A stretch of DNA of 45,492 nucleotides from Melioribacteraceae bacterium (GCA_016927595.1 JAFGMI010000014.1:1-45492), one strand, 5' to 3'; shown: positions 35,067-43,464, counted from the first letter of the stretch. Numbers and translations are program-made. Notes: generated by a model not told the origin, from the letters alone.

Positions 35067-35465
35067 ATGATTATATGTATGCCTACAAACGGCAACACCG
35101 GATTGAATGAACTTGTTCATAACCATTTCGGCAGCGCGAGATACTACACCATATATAATACTGAAAGTAAAGAATTAAGTGTGATTGAAAATGGCAACGA
35201 TCATCATTCACACGGTGAATGCCTCCCGGTCTCTGATTTAAAGGGATCTGATATAGATGCAGTATTGACAAAAGGAATGGGTAAAAGGGCTTTACAAAAG
35301 TTAAACAACGGCGGTATTTCGGTTTTTCTGATCAATAACGATACTGTTGAATCAGCTATCAGAAAGTTTGAAGAAGGCACACTTGTTGAACTTGCTGTTG
35401 AAGACGCATGCGGCGGTAGTGGACGAGGGCATGGTCACGGACATCACCATCATCATGAAAACTGA
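35067..35465 (+). CDS. Dinitrogenase Fe-Mo cofactor (NifX/NafY)-type metal-binding protein
   Basis: A 132-residue protein of the NifB/NifX/NafY cofactor-binding fold (ICMPTNGNTGLNELVHNHFGSARYYTIY cannot be quoted fully as a motif; key parts are MPTNGN and VHNHFGSARYY). DAVLTKGMGKRAL and the C-terminal ACGG also fit. The tail carries seven His in GHGHGHHHHH, a metal-binding run. No nitrogenase genes are present, so it probably serves another metal or iron-sulfur cofactor, as stand-alone members in anaerobes do. It starts seven bases after the DUF134 stop, in the same operon. Confidence 0.9.
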   Translation: MIICMPTNGNTGLNELVHNHFGSARYYTIYNTESKELSVIENGNDHHSHGECLPVSDLKGSDIDAVLTKGMGKRALQKLNNGGISVFLINNDTVESAIRKFEEGTLVELAVEDACGGSGRGHGHGHHHHHEN

Positions 35466-35529
35466 GAATCATTTCAAAAGTATCCCATGTGGCATGATTG
35501 TAATTCTGCATCGATAGAATTATTTTTAT

Positions 35530-35550
35530 CCCGTAAATTAAATTTACGGG
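35530..35550 (+). repeat. Hairpin CCCGTAAA-TTAAA-TTTACGGG before CoA-binding gene
   Basis: An 8-bp perfect stem with a 5-nt loop ending six bases before the ATG of the CoA-binding gene. It has no T run, so it is either a poor terminator of the NifX-like gene or an RNA structure occluding the ribosome binding region. Confidence 0.55.
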
Positions 35551-35556
35551 GCTTCT

Positions 35557-36009
35557 ATGACTTCATTAAAAACAATCAGAGAATTTATATCTCACAAAAA
35601 ACTCGTCGTTATTGGCGTTTCACGTAATCGTAAGAAATTCGGCAACTATATCTACAAACAATTGAAAAACAAAGGCTACGATGTTTATGCCATTCATCCT
35701 TATATGGACACAATTGAAGGCGACACGGTATATTCTTCACTCGACCGGCTCCCTGAAACGGTTGATGGAGCCGTACTAAACATATCTCCGGAAAAGGCTG
35801 AGGAGGCAGTAAAAGAGGCGGCTCAGGCAGGAATTAAAAGAATATGGTTTCAGCAGGGTTCTTCTAATAATGAAGCTTTTAGAATATGCAAAGAAAATGG
35901 AATTGATTTTGTCTGCGATCAGTGTATAATAATGTTTGCCGAACCGGTTGAATCTTTCCACAAATTTCACAAATGGATTTGGAAATTAATCGGTAAATAT
36001 CCAGCGTAA
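35557..36009 (+). CDS. CoA-binding (YccU-like) domain protein
   Basis: A 150-residue protein with one CoA_binding_2 Rossmann domain: KLVVIGVSRNRKKFGNYIYK at the nucleotide loop, YDVYAIHPYMDTIEG, DGAVLNISPEKAEEAV and IKRIWFQQGSSNNEA, as in stand-alone YccU/succinyl-CoA-synthetase-like CoA binders. It lacks the ligase domain, so it binds CoA or a nucleotide rather than catalysing. The C-terminal motif CDQCIIMFAEP is typical of the family. It lies 91 bases after the NifX-like gene with a hairpin in between; co-transcription is uncertain. Confidence 0.93.
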   Translation: MTSLKTIREFISHKKLVVIGVSRNRKKFGNYIYKQLKNKGYDVYAIHPYMDTIEGDTVYSSLDRLPETVDGAVLNISPEKAEEAVKEAAQAGIKRIWFQQGSSNNEAFRICKENGIDFVCDQCIIMFAEPVESFHKFHKWIWKLIGKYPA

Positions 36010-36026
36010 ATCAATAATAGGGGGTA

Positions 36027-36440
36027 ATAATAAGCAATATAAAAGTAATTCTGATTGTTGTATTCATCTCAGTTCATTTTATTATGTGTAAGGATACGGA
36101 AATTCGCGAAAATGTTTTTATTTGTGATTTTATTGACACGAACAATAATGTACTAGCTACAGGTTTAATTAAGTACAGGCAAAATGGTGAATATATAACT
36201 GTTGATTGGAAAATAGCTTCAGGCAAAGGATCTGAATTTCATGCAAGTGGGTAAAGAGATCTTGTTGCAAGTGAAGATCAGAATAATTTTGAATTTAATC
36301 CCCATCCCGGGTTTGTTGATCATAACCTGTTTATCATAGCTGAGTATGATAAAGCAGATCGTGCGCTGCAAGGTAAGTGGATATGAACTACGTTTATAGG
36401 TGTTTCCGATCGAGGCAAATATACCGGCAAAGAGTTATGA
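36027..36440 (+). pseudogene. Decayed small lipoprotein gene (lost start, two nonsense codons)
   Basis: One reading frame (codons in phase with 36027) reads as a coherent secreted protein: an N-terminal segment SNIKVILIVVFISVHFIMC with a lipobox-like FIMC, then VFICDFIDTNNNVLATG, EYITVDWKIASGKGSEFHA, FNPHPGFVDHNLFIIAEYD and GVSDRGKYTGKEL. It is broken by TAA at 36252-36254 and TGA at 36384-36386, and the position where ATG is expected reads ATA ATA after a GGGG ribosome-binding-like run. Sequence on both sides of each stop stays in the same frame, so these look like point nonsense changes rather than frameshifts. Genes in this window use TGA as a stop, so recoding is unlikely. Function unknown. 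Confidence 0.65.
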
Positions 36441-36892
36441 TCAAACATTGTACCTGACAAGATATGAAAGTATCAGATTTTAGAATTCGAAATAAGAACA
36501 GGTTAAAAGTAAAGACTGAACAACAGACGCATGTATACTCAATCCGCTTTTAAGTTGTTGACGTAGAACTCGAAAAATTGTAAGGGCAGACTTATAACCG
36601 GCAGAAAACCAAATATATGATTGATTAATTAAACGAATAGTCTGATTACTAAAATTTACAAAACTGTAACGAGAGGTCTTCAACATATTATTACCCGGTT
36701 GTCATCCGTTACTCTTCCGGCATTATAAGAAATAAAAAGATTACCAGGTTCTGGAAGCACTTGAATGAGGCACAATCACAATAAAAAGTATTATGTTTAA
36801 CGTTGAAAAATTTTTATTGAACTTTATTTAATTATTATTAAGCATGGTTATATATTAGTGAATCTGAATTACAGAAGTAAAAGTTCCGGCCT
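36441..36892. other. Intergenic region, no gene recognised
   Basis: About 450 bases between the pseudogene and the RlpA-like gene. A 68-codon frame on the minus strand (36480-36686) is not convincing as a protein. The last ~120 bases are very AT-rich and probably contain the RlpA promoter. No RNA gene or repeat was recognised. Confidence 0.5.
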
Positions 36893-37369
36893 ATGTCCAG
36901 GATATATGTTTTATCATTTAAAATAATCATAGTGGGTTCAGCAGTAATTTTACTGTTTTATTCCTGCGCTTCCGTCCCGAAATTTACCAGCGAAAAATGG
37001 AATAATAATATCAAGCAGGATACTATCACTTATGAAAACCCGGCTGGAGAAAAAACAGTTTTAGAGAGTATTGTCGGACTTGCGTCCTACTATGCCGAGC
37101 CTTTTCACGGCAGGCAAACATCGAACGGTGAAGTATACGATAAAAACGGTTTAACAGCTGCTCATTCTTCCTATCCATTCGGCACTATCATTAAGGTAAC
37201 TAATCTGAGCAACAATAAAAGTGTTGAAATCAGAATTAACGACCGTATGCCCAAACATCCCGCACGAGTTATTGACCTTTCGTATGGTACTGCAAAGGCA
37301 CTTGACATGGTAGAAAAAGGTGTGACAAAAGTCCGTCTCGATATTTTAGAGTGGGGTACAAAAGAATGA
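36893..37369 (+). CDS. RlpA-like double-psi beta-barrel lipoprotein
   Basis: A 158-residue exported protein with a lipoprotein signal (ILLFYSC) and a C-terminal double-psi beta-barrel: GLASYYAEPFHGRQTSNGEVYD, AHSSYPFGT, KVTNLSNNKSVEIRINDR and HPARVIDLS, the classic RlpA signature blocks (first block is residues ~63-84). RlpA proteins bind denuded glycan strands and some are lytic transglycosylases acting at the septum. The SPOR domain often found at the C-terminus of RlpA is missing. It is convergent with the sensor kinase and stands alone. Confidence 0.92.
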   Translation: MSRIYVLSFKIIIVGSAVILLFYSCASVPKFTSEKWNNNIKQDTITYENPAGEKTVLESIVGLASYYAEPFHGRQTSNGEVYDKNGLTAAHSSYPFGTIIKVTNLSNNKSVEIRINDRMPKHPARVIDLSYGTAKALDMVEKGVTKVRLDILEWGTKE

Positions 37370-37706
37370 TTTCGGGCAGAATAAAAAATATATATAAATC
37401 CATATGAACAATATCGCTTTAGTAATTTAAATTCCTTTTAAGTCCGCACTCAGTATAAATTGTTTGACTGCATATAATTTGAAGATATTCTTTTTGAATT
37501 AAATTTGTACGAAACAAACAGCAGTTTTATGTTTTAATAATAAGCAATAATAGATTTCATTTATTCTGAAAACACCTCAATTAATCTGAACATAATAATA
37601 CTTGATCAATTCTAAAAATGACGCCGAATACCTGTAAGGTAATTAATGAAAAGCACACTGAAGCAAAACCATTTAATGATTGCACAAAAGATTTTATTAA
37701 ACAGGT
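37370..37706. other. Intergenic region between convergent genes
   Basis: About 340 AT-rich bases between rlpA-like and the sensor kinase gene. No gene, RNA or clear terminator hairpin seen. Confidence 0.5.
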
Positions 37707-40700
37707 TTATGTTGAATACCCGTCTTTCTTAAAAGTAATAATGAACACAGTACCTTTGTTCTTCTCACTCTCAACGGAAATCTCAGCATTATTTATGTCA
37801 CAGTATTTTTTTACCAAAGACAATCCGAGACCAGTACCCTCGTATTTTCTTGTATATCCGGTTTCTTCCTGACTGAACGGTTCAAACAACTCATTCAGAA
37901 AATCCTGTGACATCCCCACTCCCGTGTCAGTAATTTTCATGATAACCTTATCATCATCTACAGATGAAAAGATATCAATTTTACCTTTCTCTGTGTACTT
38001 AACAGCGTTATCAACTAAATTTGCGATGAGCTGAGTTACAGAATAGTAATCCCCCGTAATTGAACAATCGCCGGAGCCATGTGATGTTGTTATTTCGAGT
38101 CCCTTTTCTATTGCCTGACCCTTGAATTCTTCTGCTATGCCGAAAGCTATTTCGCATAAATCCAGTTTTTCAAATTTTGCATCATAATTGCCAAGCTGAA
38201 GCTGAGACAGATTAAGAATCGAATCAATAGTTCTTATAAGCCGCTTGCTGCCTTTTTCAATCGCAGTGAAATATTCATTCATATAATCAGTTTTTCTATC
38301 TTTAAGGTCATCTCGTATAAGAGCAGAAAAACTCAGTATAGTATTTACGGGGGTTCTTATTTCGTGAGACATTTGAGCAAGAAACTCTGACTTCAATCGG
38401 TCTGACTTTTCAGCCTTCTCCTTCGCTTCCATAACCTTTACTTCAGCCTGTTTCTTTTCTGTTACGTCCTCTATTATTCCCTCAACAAAAAACCTGTTGC
38501 CGATATCCTTAATAAGTCTGGCGCTTTCCCTCACCCAAATTTCTCTGTTATCGAGAGTTGTGTATTGGATTTCCAGTCCGTCTACAATTTCATCTTTTTT
38601 CAATATATTAAAAAATCTGTTCCGTGCTTCCGGATCAACATAAAGCGAATCCGAAAAATCAATATCTTTAACTTCATCGAATGATTTTGCGCCGAAGATT
38701 TTTAAAAATGCAGGATTGCAAAGAATAATTTTACCATCCATTGTTTCGCGGTAAATGCCGTAAAGCGAATTTTGAAACAGGCTCCTGTAGCGCAGTTCAC
38801 TTTCTTTTAATGCTATTTCGTACTCACGTTTTTCAATAATCTCCTCGTGCAGTTCATGAGTCCGGTCCCTGACAGTTTTCTCAAGACGCTCTGTTAATTT
38901 TAAATTGTTATAATATCTGAAAATGGCTGATACAATTACTATCAGTAAAATAATAACCAGAAGATAAAACCAGGCTTGATAATAAAAAGGGCTTGCGATT
39001 GTAAATGATGCAGAATAAACAGAATCACTTAAAATCCCGTTTGCATTTTCTATCAATAATTCAACGGAATAATCTCCTGGTGATAGTGAAGGAAATCGTA
39101 TTAGGGTTTCGTCTGTTTTGAATGAATCGATAATACTGTTATTATTGTAAATAAGTTTTATATGGTAATAAACATTTCTTTCGTCTATATAACTGTAACC
39201 GGCAACTTTCAGAGATATGTTGTTCTGATCTGATGCCAATGAAATATTATTGTTAATTAAATATTTTTTATTATCACTCGTTTGAATGAAAATAATTTCA
39301 CCTTTCGGCGGACTGGTTTTAGGCAGATCATAAGCGGAGTTATAAACCGAAAGCCCTTCTTCGGTACCTATCCAGAAATTTCCGTTGCCGTCAAGTTTGC
39401 CGGCATCTCTGTTGGCTTCAAGTCCAAGGAGACCGTTGTTGTTGGTGAATCTAAATGAAACGTTTCCGTCCCATCTGATTACACCTTCTCCCAGACCGAA
39501 CCATAGTTCCTTATCCTTACCGCCGGCTATAAAATATATTGGTTCATTAATACTCAAGCCGGGGAGTGAAAATTTTTTCAGTTTGTTTCCCGAAATTTTG
39601 TATAAACCGCCGCTCGATCCCACGAGGGTACCATTATAATTGCTCTCACATAAAGCGTAAATATTATTTGAATTTTTATTATTCCCCTGGGCAAATTCAA
39701 GCGAACCATTTTTGTATATTCCTGCGCCGCGGTTAAAAGTAGCTATATAAAAACCGCCGGACTTCGAGGGGAACAGCTTACGCATGTTTAATCCTTTGGC
39801 TGAATCAATAACGGGAATCAGACCGTTATCGTATTTATAGACGGTTTTTGCTCCTGCAATCCAGATATTTTTTTCACTGTCTTCGATTACGGAAATAAGC
39901 TCATCGCCTTTAAAATCAATCCAGTTGGTTTTATCTTTTTTCAGATTACCAAGCCCGTTAGCATAGTCTACAATCCATAGTATGTTCCGGGAATCATACT
40001 GAAGGTCCCAGATTCTTGAATATATATAAGTGCCTTTTGTTTTCGATTCGATCTCAATATTCTTAATTCTGTTCGTTTTAATGTCAAACAGAGCAAGGTT
40101 AAACTCCTGACCCAAAGCTACGTATCGGTCCCCCATAAATTCTATTGCAGTAACTTCATTGTATTTTAATCCTGATTCGGAATCGAAATTTCTAAAAGGA
40201 GTGTAGTATAGTTTATAAATCCCTCTTGAGGAAGTAATCCAGATGTTATTTTCGTAATCTATATATACTGATGTTCCGCCTTCGCCAAGCCCTGTGCCGT
40301 CGAAGTCAATTTTTCTTACTTTGTTTTCAACTTTGTCGAGTTCGAACGACGATACCTGGTTTCCGAAAATTACCGTGTTCTGTATTGCGGAAATGAAATA
40401 TGTTCCCGATTGGTCTTTGTAAGACATCAAATTAAAATCCGATGAAACTTTAACGAATTTATCCTTTATAAAATAGCCCAGCCAGTTAGTTGACAGAAGC
40501 CAGCATTGGTTACCTGTATCAGCAATAGATGAACTCATAGTAAGAACATTTTTACCCGGAAGCTGTGAATTAATTTTACTCAGAGGTATGAGCTCATTAT
40601 CATCCAGTTTGTAAACGCCTTTATTGGTAAGGGCAAATAATATTTTGTGAGCCGAATAGATATTGTTGATGATAAGTGATTCGTCACTGTTTTTGTGTTC

Positions 40701-41168
40701 AGACCAAATGCCTTCCCTTAAAAAATATATTCGTGATTTACTATCCAGTATAACAGGCAAATTTTGATGGAAGCACATCTTTTTAAGTCTGAAGCTGGAA
40801 CCTGTTGCTTCTGATAACGGAGGAAAAAACTGATCTCCGAATTCAGGCAGCATTTTGATGGAGTGGTTGGAAGTTTCAGGCAGGACCCAGATTTTTCCGT
40901 TCTGATCTTGTACTAATTCGGCAACCGAATAGTTTATAAGCGAGTCGTATTTTTCCTTCCAGGATTGTCCGTCGAATGATATCACTCCGGTACTGCCGGC
41001 AAATAGCAGTTCACCGCTTTCTTTCTGCAGACAACTGTAATAAATTGCTCTAGGCAGTCCTTCACGGGAGGTGTATCGTGTTATTTTAAATTCCTGGGCG
41101 GTTACGTTATTGGCATGGAATAAAAATAACGTGATTAGGAAAATAAAATTAATAATATTTTTTATAAT
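37707..41168 (-). CDS. Large one-component-style sensor histidine kinase (propeller/Y_Y_Y/PAS/HisKA)
   Basis: The first ATG/GTG/TTG start in frame is GTG at 40985, but coding sequence clearly continues upstream for 61 codons: KIIKNIINFIFLITLFLFHA is a signal peptide ending VTAQ, then EFKITRYTSREGLPRA, the usual opening of two-component propellers. The frame's last upstream stop is at 41184, and the only fitting start is ATT at 41168 behind GGGGT. The ~1,153-residue protein has a periplasmic Reg_prop propeller, a Y_Y_Y domain, one membrane helix (~727-750), a PAS domain, a HisKA domain with His935 (SHEIRTP) and a HATPase (NLVDNAVKY, GTGLGLS). No receiver or DNA-binding domain follows. It lies 18 bases after the unknown gene upstream. 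Confidence 0.88.
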   Translation of the reverse strand: MIKNIINFIFLITLFLFHANNVTAQEFKITRYTSREGLPRAIYYSCLQKESGELLFAGSTGVISFDGQSWKEKYDSLINYSVAELVQDQNGKIWVLPETSNHSIKMLPEFGDQFFPPLSEATGSSFRLKKMCFHQNLPVILDSKSRIYFLREGIWSEHKNSDESLIINNIYSAHKILFALTNKGVYKLDDNELIPLSKINSQLPGKNVLTMSSSIADTGNQCWLLSTNWLGYFIKDKFVKVSSDFNLMSYKDQSGTYFISAIQNTVIFGNQVSSFELDKVENKVRKIDFDGTGLGEGGTSVYIDYENNIWITSSRGIYKLYYTPFRNFDSESGLKYNEVTAIEFMGDRYVALGQEFNLALFDIKTNRIKNIEIESKTKGTYIYSRIWDLQYDSRNILWIVDYANGLGNLKKDKTNWIDFKGDELISVIEDSEKNIWIAGAKTVYKYDNGLIPVIDSAKGLNMRKLFPSKSGGFYIATFNRGAGIYKNGSLEFAQGNNKNSNNIYALCESNYNGTLVGSSGGLYKISGNKLKKFSLPGLSINEPIYFIAGGKDKELWFGLGEGVIRWDGNVSFRFTNNNGLLGLEANRDAGKLDGNGNFWIGTEEGLSVYNSAYDLPKTSPPKGEIIFIQTSDNKKYLINNNISLASDQNNISLKVAGYSYIDERNVYYHIKLIYNNNSIIDSFKTDETLIRFPSLSPGDYSVELLIENANGILSDSVYSASFTIASPFYYQAWFYLLVIILLIVIVSAIFRYYNNLKLTERLEKTVRDRTHELHEEIIEKREYEIALKESELRYRSLFQNSLYGIYRETMDGKIILCNPAFLKIFGAKSFDEVKDIDFSDSLYVDPEARNRFFNILKKDEIVDGLEIQYTTLDNREIWVRESARLIKDIGNRFFVEGIIEDVTEKKQAEVKVMEAKEKAEKSDRLKSEFLAQMSHEIRTPVNTILSFSALIRDDLKDRKTDYMNEYFTAIEKGSKRLIRTIDSILNLSQLQLGNYDAKFEKLDLCEIAFGIAEEFKGQAIEKGLEITTSHGSGDCSITGDYYSVTQLIANLVDNAVKYTEKGKIDIFSSVDDDKVIMKITDTGVGMSQDFLNELFEPFSQEETGYTRKYEGTGLGLSLVKKYCDINNAEISVESEKNKGTVFIITFKKDGYST

Positions 41169-41186
41169 CTTACCCCGGTGTTTTTA

Positions 41187-41978
41187 TTAACGAACGAACT
41201 TCCACCAGTAGAAGTATTGATTTTCGAGTTCGTTTAATGACGGCATCGGGAAGAATTTAAGTTTATCGCCTTCTGCAAACCAGAATCCGTGACGTAAAAA
41301 TTTATACGAAATATCCCTCAATAAACTTCCCAGTCCGATTGTTTTGGTAAGCTTCTCAGGTTTATCAGTTAATTCCATTATACAATCATAGAATCTGTAT
41401 GGATTAACATTCGGGAGTTCAATGCTGAATATTTCTTTATTTTTGTTCTGTTCAAGAAATCTGCCGATATTAAATTCAATTTGTGTAAAGCAAATTTTCG
41501 GAGCTCCCTTACTCAAAGTTTCTTTTGTAATAAATCTCCCGAACTCTCTCTGGTCAAAAGTAGATGCAACCAGCGTATCCAGGGGAGTAATTTCCTGGTA
41601 AATTCTTATGAGACCCGGTTCATTATAAGCTGTGTACTCGGATGAATCTATCGAAAGCACCTTCCCGTTCGCTGTACAGAGGTGCAGTTTTTTAATTGCG
41701 TCCAGGTCGACATGTTCCAGGACATTATAAGATTTGATAAACTTGGTTTTTTTGGGCGATCCGTCGGGATGCTCTGTTGTTAATTCCAGATACTTGTCTA
41801 TTTCAAAATGGTCATTTCTAAAATGTATGTCGAGCTCTGCAAAGATTACTTTGCCGCTGAAATGTTTTGCGCTGCCTGTTGTATAATGTTCTCCGAATTT
41901 ATCGGGCTCCAGCTGCGACGCAACAAGAGCGTTAATTGGAAAAACAATCATGTATAAGTGTTTTTCGTGCTTGGGCAT
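41187..41978 (-). CDS. Unrecognised protein with internal duplication, coupled to the sensor kinase
   Basis: The start is the ATG at 41978 behind GGAG; a GTG at 41984 is less likely. The 263-residue product has no signal peptide or clear membrane helix. Residues ~10-60 and ~128-176 look like two copies of one module: LVAS (18-21 and 136-139), followed by KFGEHYTT / EFGRFITK and then alternating strands FAELDIHF / FTQIEFNI. The C-terminus is rich in aromatics (FWFAEG, QYFYWWKFVR). I do not recognise the family. It is immediately upstream of and in line with the giant sensor kinase gene, so it may be expressed with it as a cytoplasmic partner; that is inference. Confidence 0.7.
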   Translation of the reverse strand: MPKHEKHLYMIVFPINALVASQLEPDKFGEHYTTGSAKHFSGKVIFAELDIHFRNDHFEIDKYLELTTEHPDGSPKKTKFIKSYNVLEHVDLDAIKKLHLCTANGKVLSIDSSEYTAYNEPGLIRIYQEITPLDTLVASTFDQREFGRFITKETLSKGAPKICFTQIEFNIGRFLEQNKNKEIFSIELPNVNPYRFYDCIMELTDKPEKLTKTIGLGSLLRDISYKFLRHGFWFAEGDKLKFFPMPSLNELENQYFYWWKFVR

Positions 41979-42105
41979 TATCACACTCCAATTTTAATAA
42001 ATATCAAGGAACTAAAACTATTAAATAAGGTGTATAAGAGCAAGAAACACAGCTGAAACTTTTAACTGACTAATTCATCTCACAATAAAACAAAAATTAA
42101 AAAAG

Positions 42106-42327
42106 ATGATGAAAAAGTACTTTTTACGACTTACTCTCGGTGCCGTTAGTGGCGCTATATTAGGATACAGTTATTATTATTTCATTGGATGCAACGGGTC
42201 GTGTGCAATTGCGGGAAACCCATATATTTCAACTGCATACGGATTACTTGCCGGCGTGGCACTTGTTTTTCCTTCAAAAATAAAAAACTCTGAGGTAAAA
42301 GAGAATGGAAATAACACGGTCAGTTGA
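42106..42327 (+). CDS. DUF6132 small membrane protein
   Basis: A 73-residue protein with two transmembrane helices (~8-27 and ~43-57) and the family's conserved turn GCNGSCAIAGNPYIS. DUF6132 genes accompany rhodanese or thioredoxin-like redox genes in Bacteroidota. Two ATGs are in tandem at the start. Its 3' end overlaps the DUF1858 gene by 23 bases, so the two are translated together. Confidence 0.85.
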   Translation: MMKKYFLRLTLGAVSGAILGYSYYYFIGCNGSCAIAGNPYISTAYGLLAGVALVFPSKIKNSEVKENGNNTVS

Positions 42328-42517
42328 AATTGAGGATCTTGTTAACACTTATCCTGAATCGGTCTCTTTTTTAAGTGATAAAGGCATAAGATGTCTTAGG
42401 TGCGGCGAGCCTATTTGGGGAACACTGGAAGAGGCGGCAAAAGAAAAAGGATTTACCGATAAAAAAATTGATACAGTTGTCGACGAACTGAAAAGTTTTC
42501 TGGATCAGAAGAGCTGA
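42305..42517 (+). CDS. DUF1858 domain protein
   Basis: A 70-residue soluble protein matching DUF1858: EDLVNTYPESVSFLSDKGIR, then CLRCGEPIWGTLEEAAKEKG with a CxxC pair, and a C-terminal helix. The domain is also the N-terminal part of ScdA/RIC-type iron-sulfur repair proteins; it is thought to sense or handle metal or redox stress. It overlaps the upstream DUF6132 gene and precedes the thioredoxin gene by 49 bases. Confidence 0.9.
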   Translation: MEITRSVEIEDLVNTYPESVSFLSDKGIRCLRCGEPIWGTLEEAAKEKGFTDKKIDTVVDELKSFLDQKS

Positions 42518-42566
42518 TTTATTGTATATTTGCATGTAATTATGAATTATTAGGAAAGATTTATTT

Positions 42567-43202
42567 ATGGGTCAGAAGCATCATAAAAAAGTTCAGCAGG
42601 AAGAAATTCCGGCACAGTTCAGCGAAAAACAAAAAAAATGGATAAAAGGCGGTATTTTTATAGCCATAATCCTTGGATTGTTCATTGTAAATAACCTTGA
42701 TGGTGAGCCCGATAACGGACCCTATCCGCCGGGATATCTTGAGTTTAGCGGCTCCACACTTAAACTTTCAGATTATCAGGGGAAAATAATAATACTCGAT
42801 TTCTGGGCAACCTGGTGTGCTCCATGCAGGAAAGCAATTCCGGAATTAATTGAGCTCGGAAATGAATATGAGGATAAAGGTGTTCAGGTAATAGGAATCA
42901 CAATGGATGACACTGATCAGAAATCAAATGTGGAAAAATTTATTGACGAATTTGAAATTGATTATCCGGTTGTTTGGGGAAATGAATCCATTATATATAA
43001 ATACGGTGGAATTCAGACCATTCCGACTTCCTTTATTATTGATAAAAACGGCAAGGTAATTTCGCGGTATAACGAATATGTCCCGAAAGAAACATACGAA
43101 AACGATATTAAAGATATTTTATCGGGAAAGTTTAATAACAGAGAACTGGTTAATGCACCGGATTTTGAACTGCCTTTGGTGAAGGAGAATAATTTCCGAT
43201 AG
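42567..43202 (+). CDS. Membrane-anchored TlpA-like thioredoxin
   Basis: A 211-residue protein with a basic cytoplasmic N-terminus, one transmembrane anchor (~27-44) and a periplasmic TlpA/ResA-type thioredoxin fold. The active site is WCAPC (Cys84, Cys87), with the cis-Pro loop IQTIPTSFIIDKNG. It reduces disulfides in the periplasm, for example in cytochrome c maturation. A short C-terminal extension (FELPLVKENNF) follows the fold. Together with DUF6132 and DUF1858 it forms a redox cassette, closed by a terminator. Confidence 0.92.
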   Translation: MGQKHHKKVQQEEIPAQFSEKQKKWIKGGIFIAIILGLFIVNNLDGEPDNGPYPPGYLEFSGSTLKLSDYQGKIIILDFWATWCAPCRKAIPELIELGNEYEDKGVQVIGITMDDTDQKSNVEKFIDEFEIDYPVVWGNESIIYKYGGIQTIPTSFIIDKNGKVISRYNEYVPKETYENDIKDILSGKFNNRELVNAPDFELPLVKENNFR

Positions 43203-43219
43203 TTTTGTTTTAAAATGCG

Positions 43220-43258
43220 AAAACCCGGTTTTGCTGAGGCTGCCGGGTTTTAATTCTT
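43220..43258 (+). terminator. Terminator after the TlpA-like gene
   Basis: AAAACCCGG pairs with CCGGGTTTT across a 14-nt loop and is followed by TAATTCTT. The A run on its left also allows it to end the small minus-strand gene. Confidence 0.75.
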
Positions 43259-43275
43259 GAAAAAGAAAATGTTTA

Positions 43276-43464
43276 TTATATAACTTCCCTGTATTCTTCT
43301 TCCATTAGTTGCTGATCGACGAATTCTTTAAGTAAAGTGGCTTCTCTTTCCAGTCTCCAGAGTTTTTCTTTTAACTCATCATAACTCGAATATCTCAATT
43401 CACTCGTCAAATTTTCGATATTCTTTATGCCATGCTCGATCTTATCTTCGTTGTACCTGTCCAT
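43276..43464 (-). CDS. Small charged helical protein
   Basis: A 62-residue product, MDRYNEDKIEHGIKN and so on, made of two amphipathic helices with a high charge content (coiled-coil-like). There is no signal peptide or known motif. A GGGGG ribosome binding site seven bases before the ATG supports it as a real gene. Function unknown; not co-transcribed with the DUF971 gene, from which 196 bases separate it. Confidence 0.7.
   Translation of the reverse strand: MDRYNEDKIEHGIKNIENLTSELRYSSYDELKEKLWRLEREATLLKEFVDQQLMEEEYREVI

Noticed and set aside
34778-35465. Nitrogenase-related gene cluster
   Set aside because: Only a NifX/NafY-type domain and its usual DUF134 neighbour are present; no nifHDK or nifB genes are seen, so nitrogen fixation cannot be inferred.
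36252-36386. Stop-codon recoding (TAA/TGA as sense) in the 36 kb frame
   Set aside because: Other genes in the window end at TAA and TGA normally and there is no selenocysteine-type context; nonsense decay is simpler.
36480-36686. 68-codon minus-strand frame resembling a transposase or integrase scrap
   Set aside because: No family motif could be pointed to, no inverted repeats flank it and it has no ribosome binding site.
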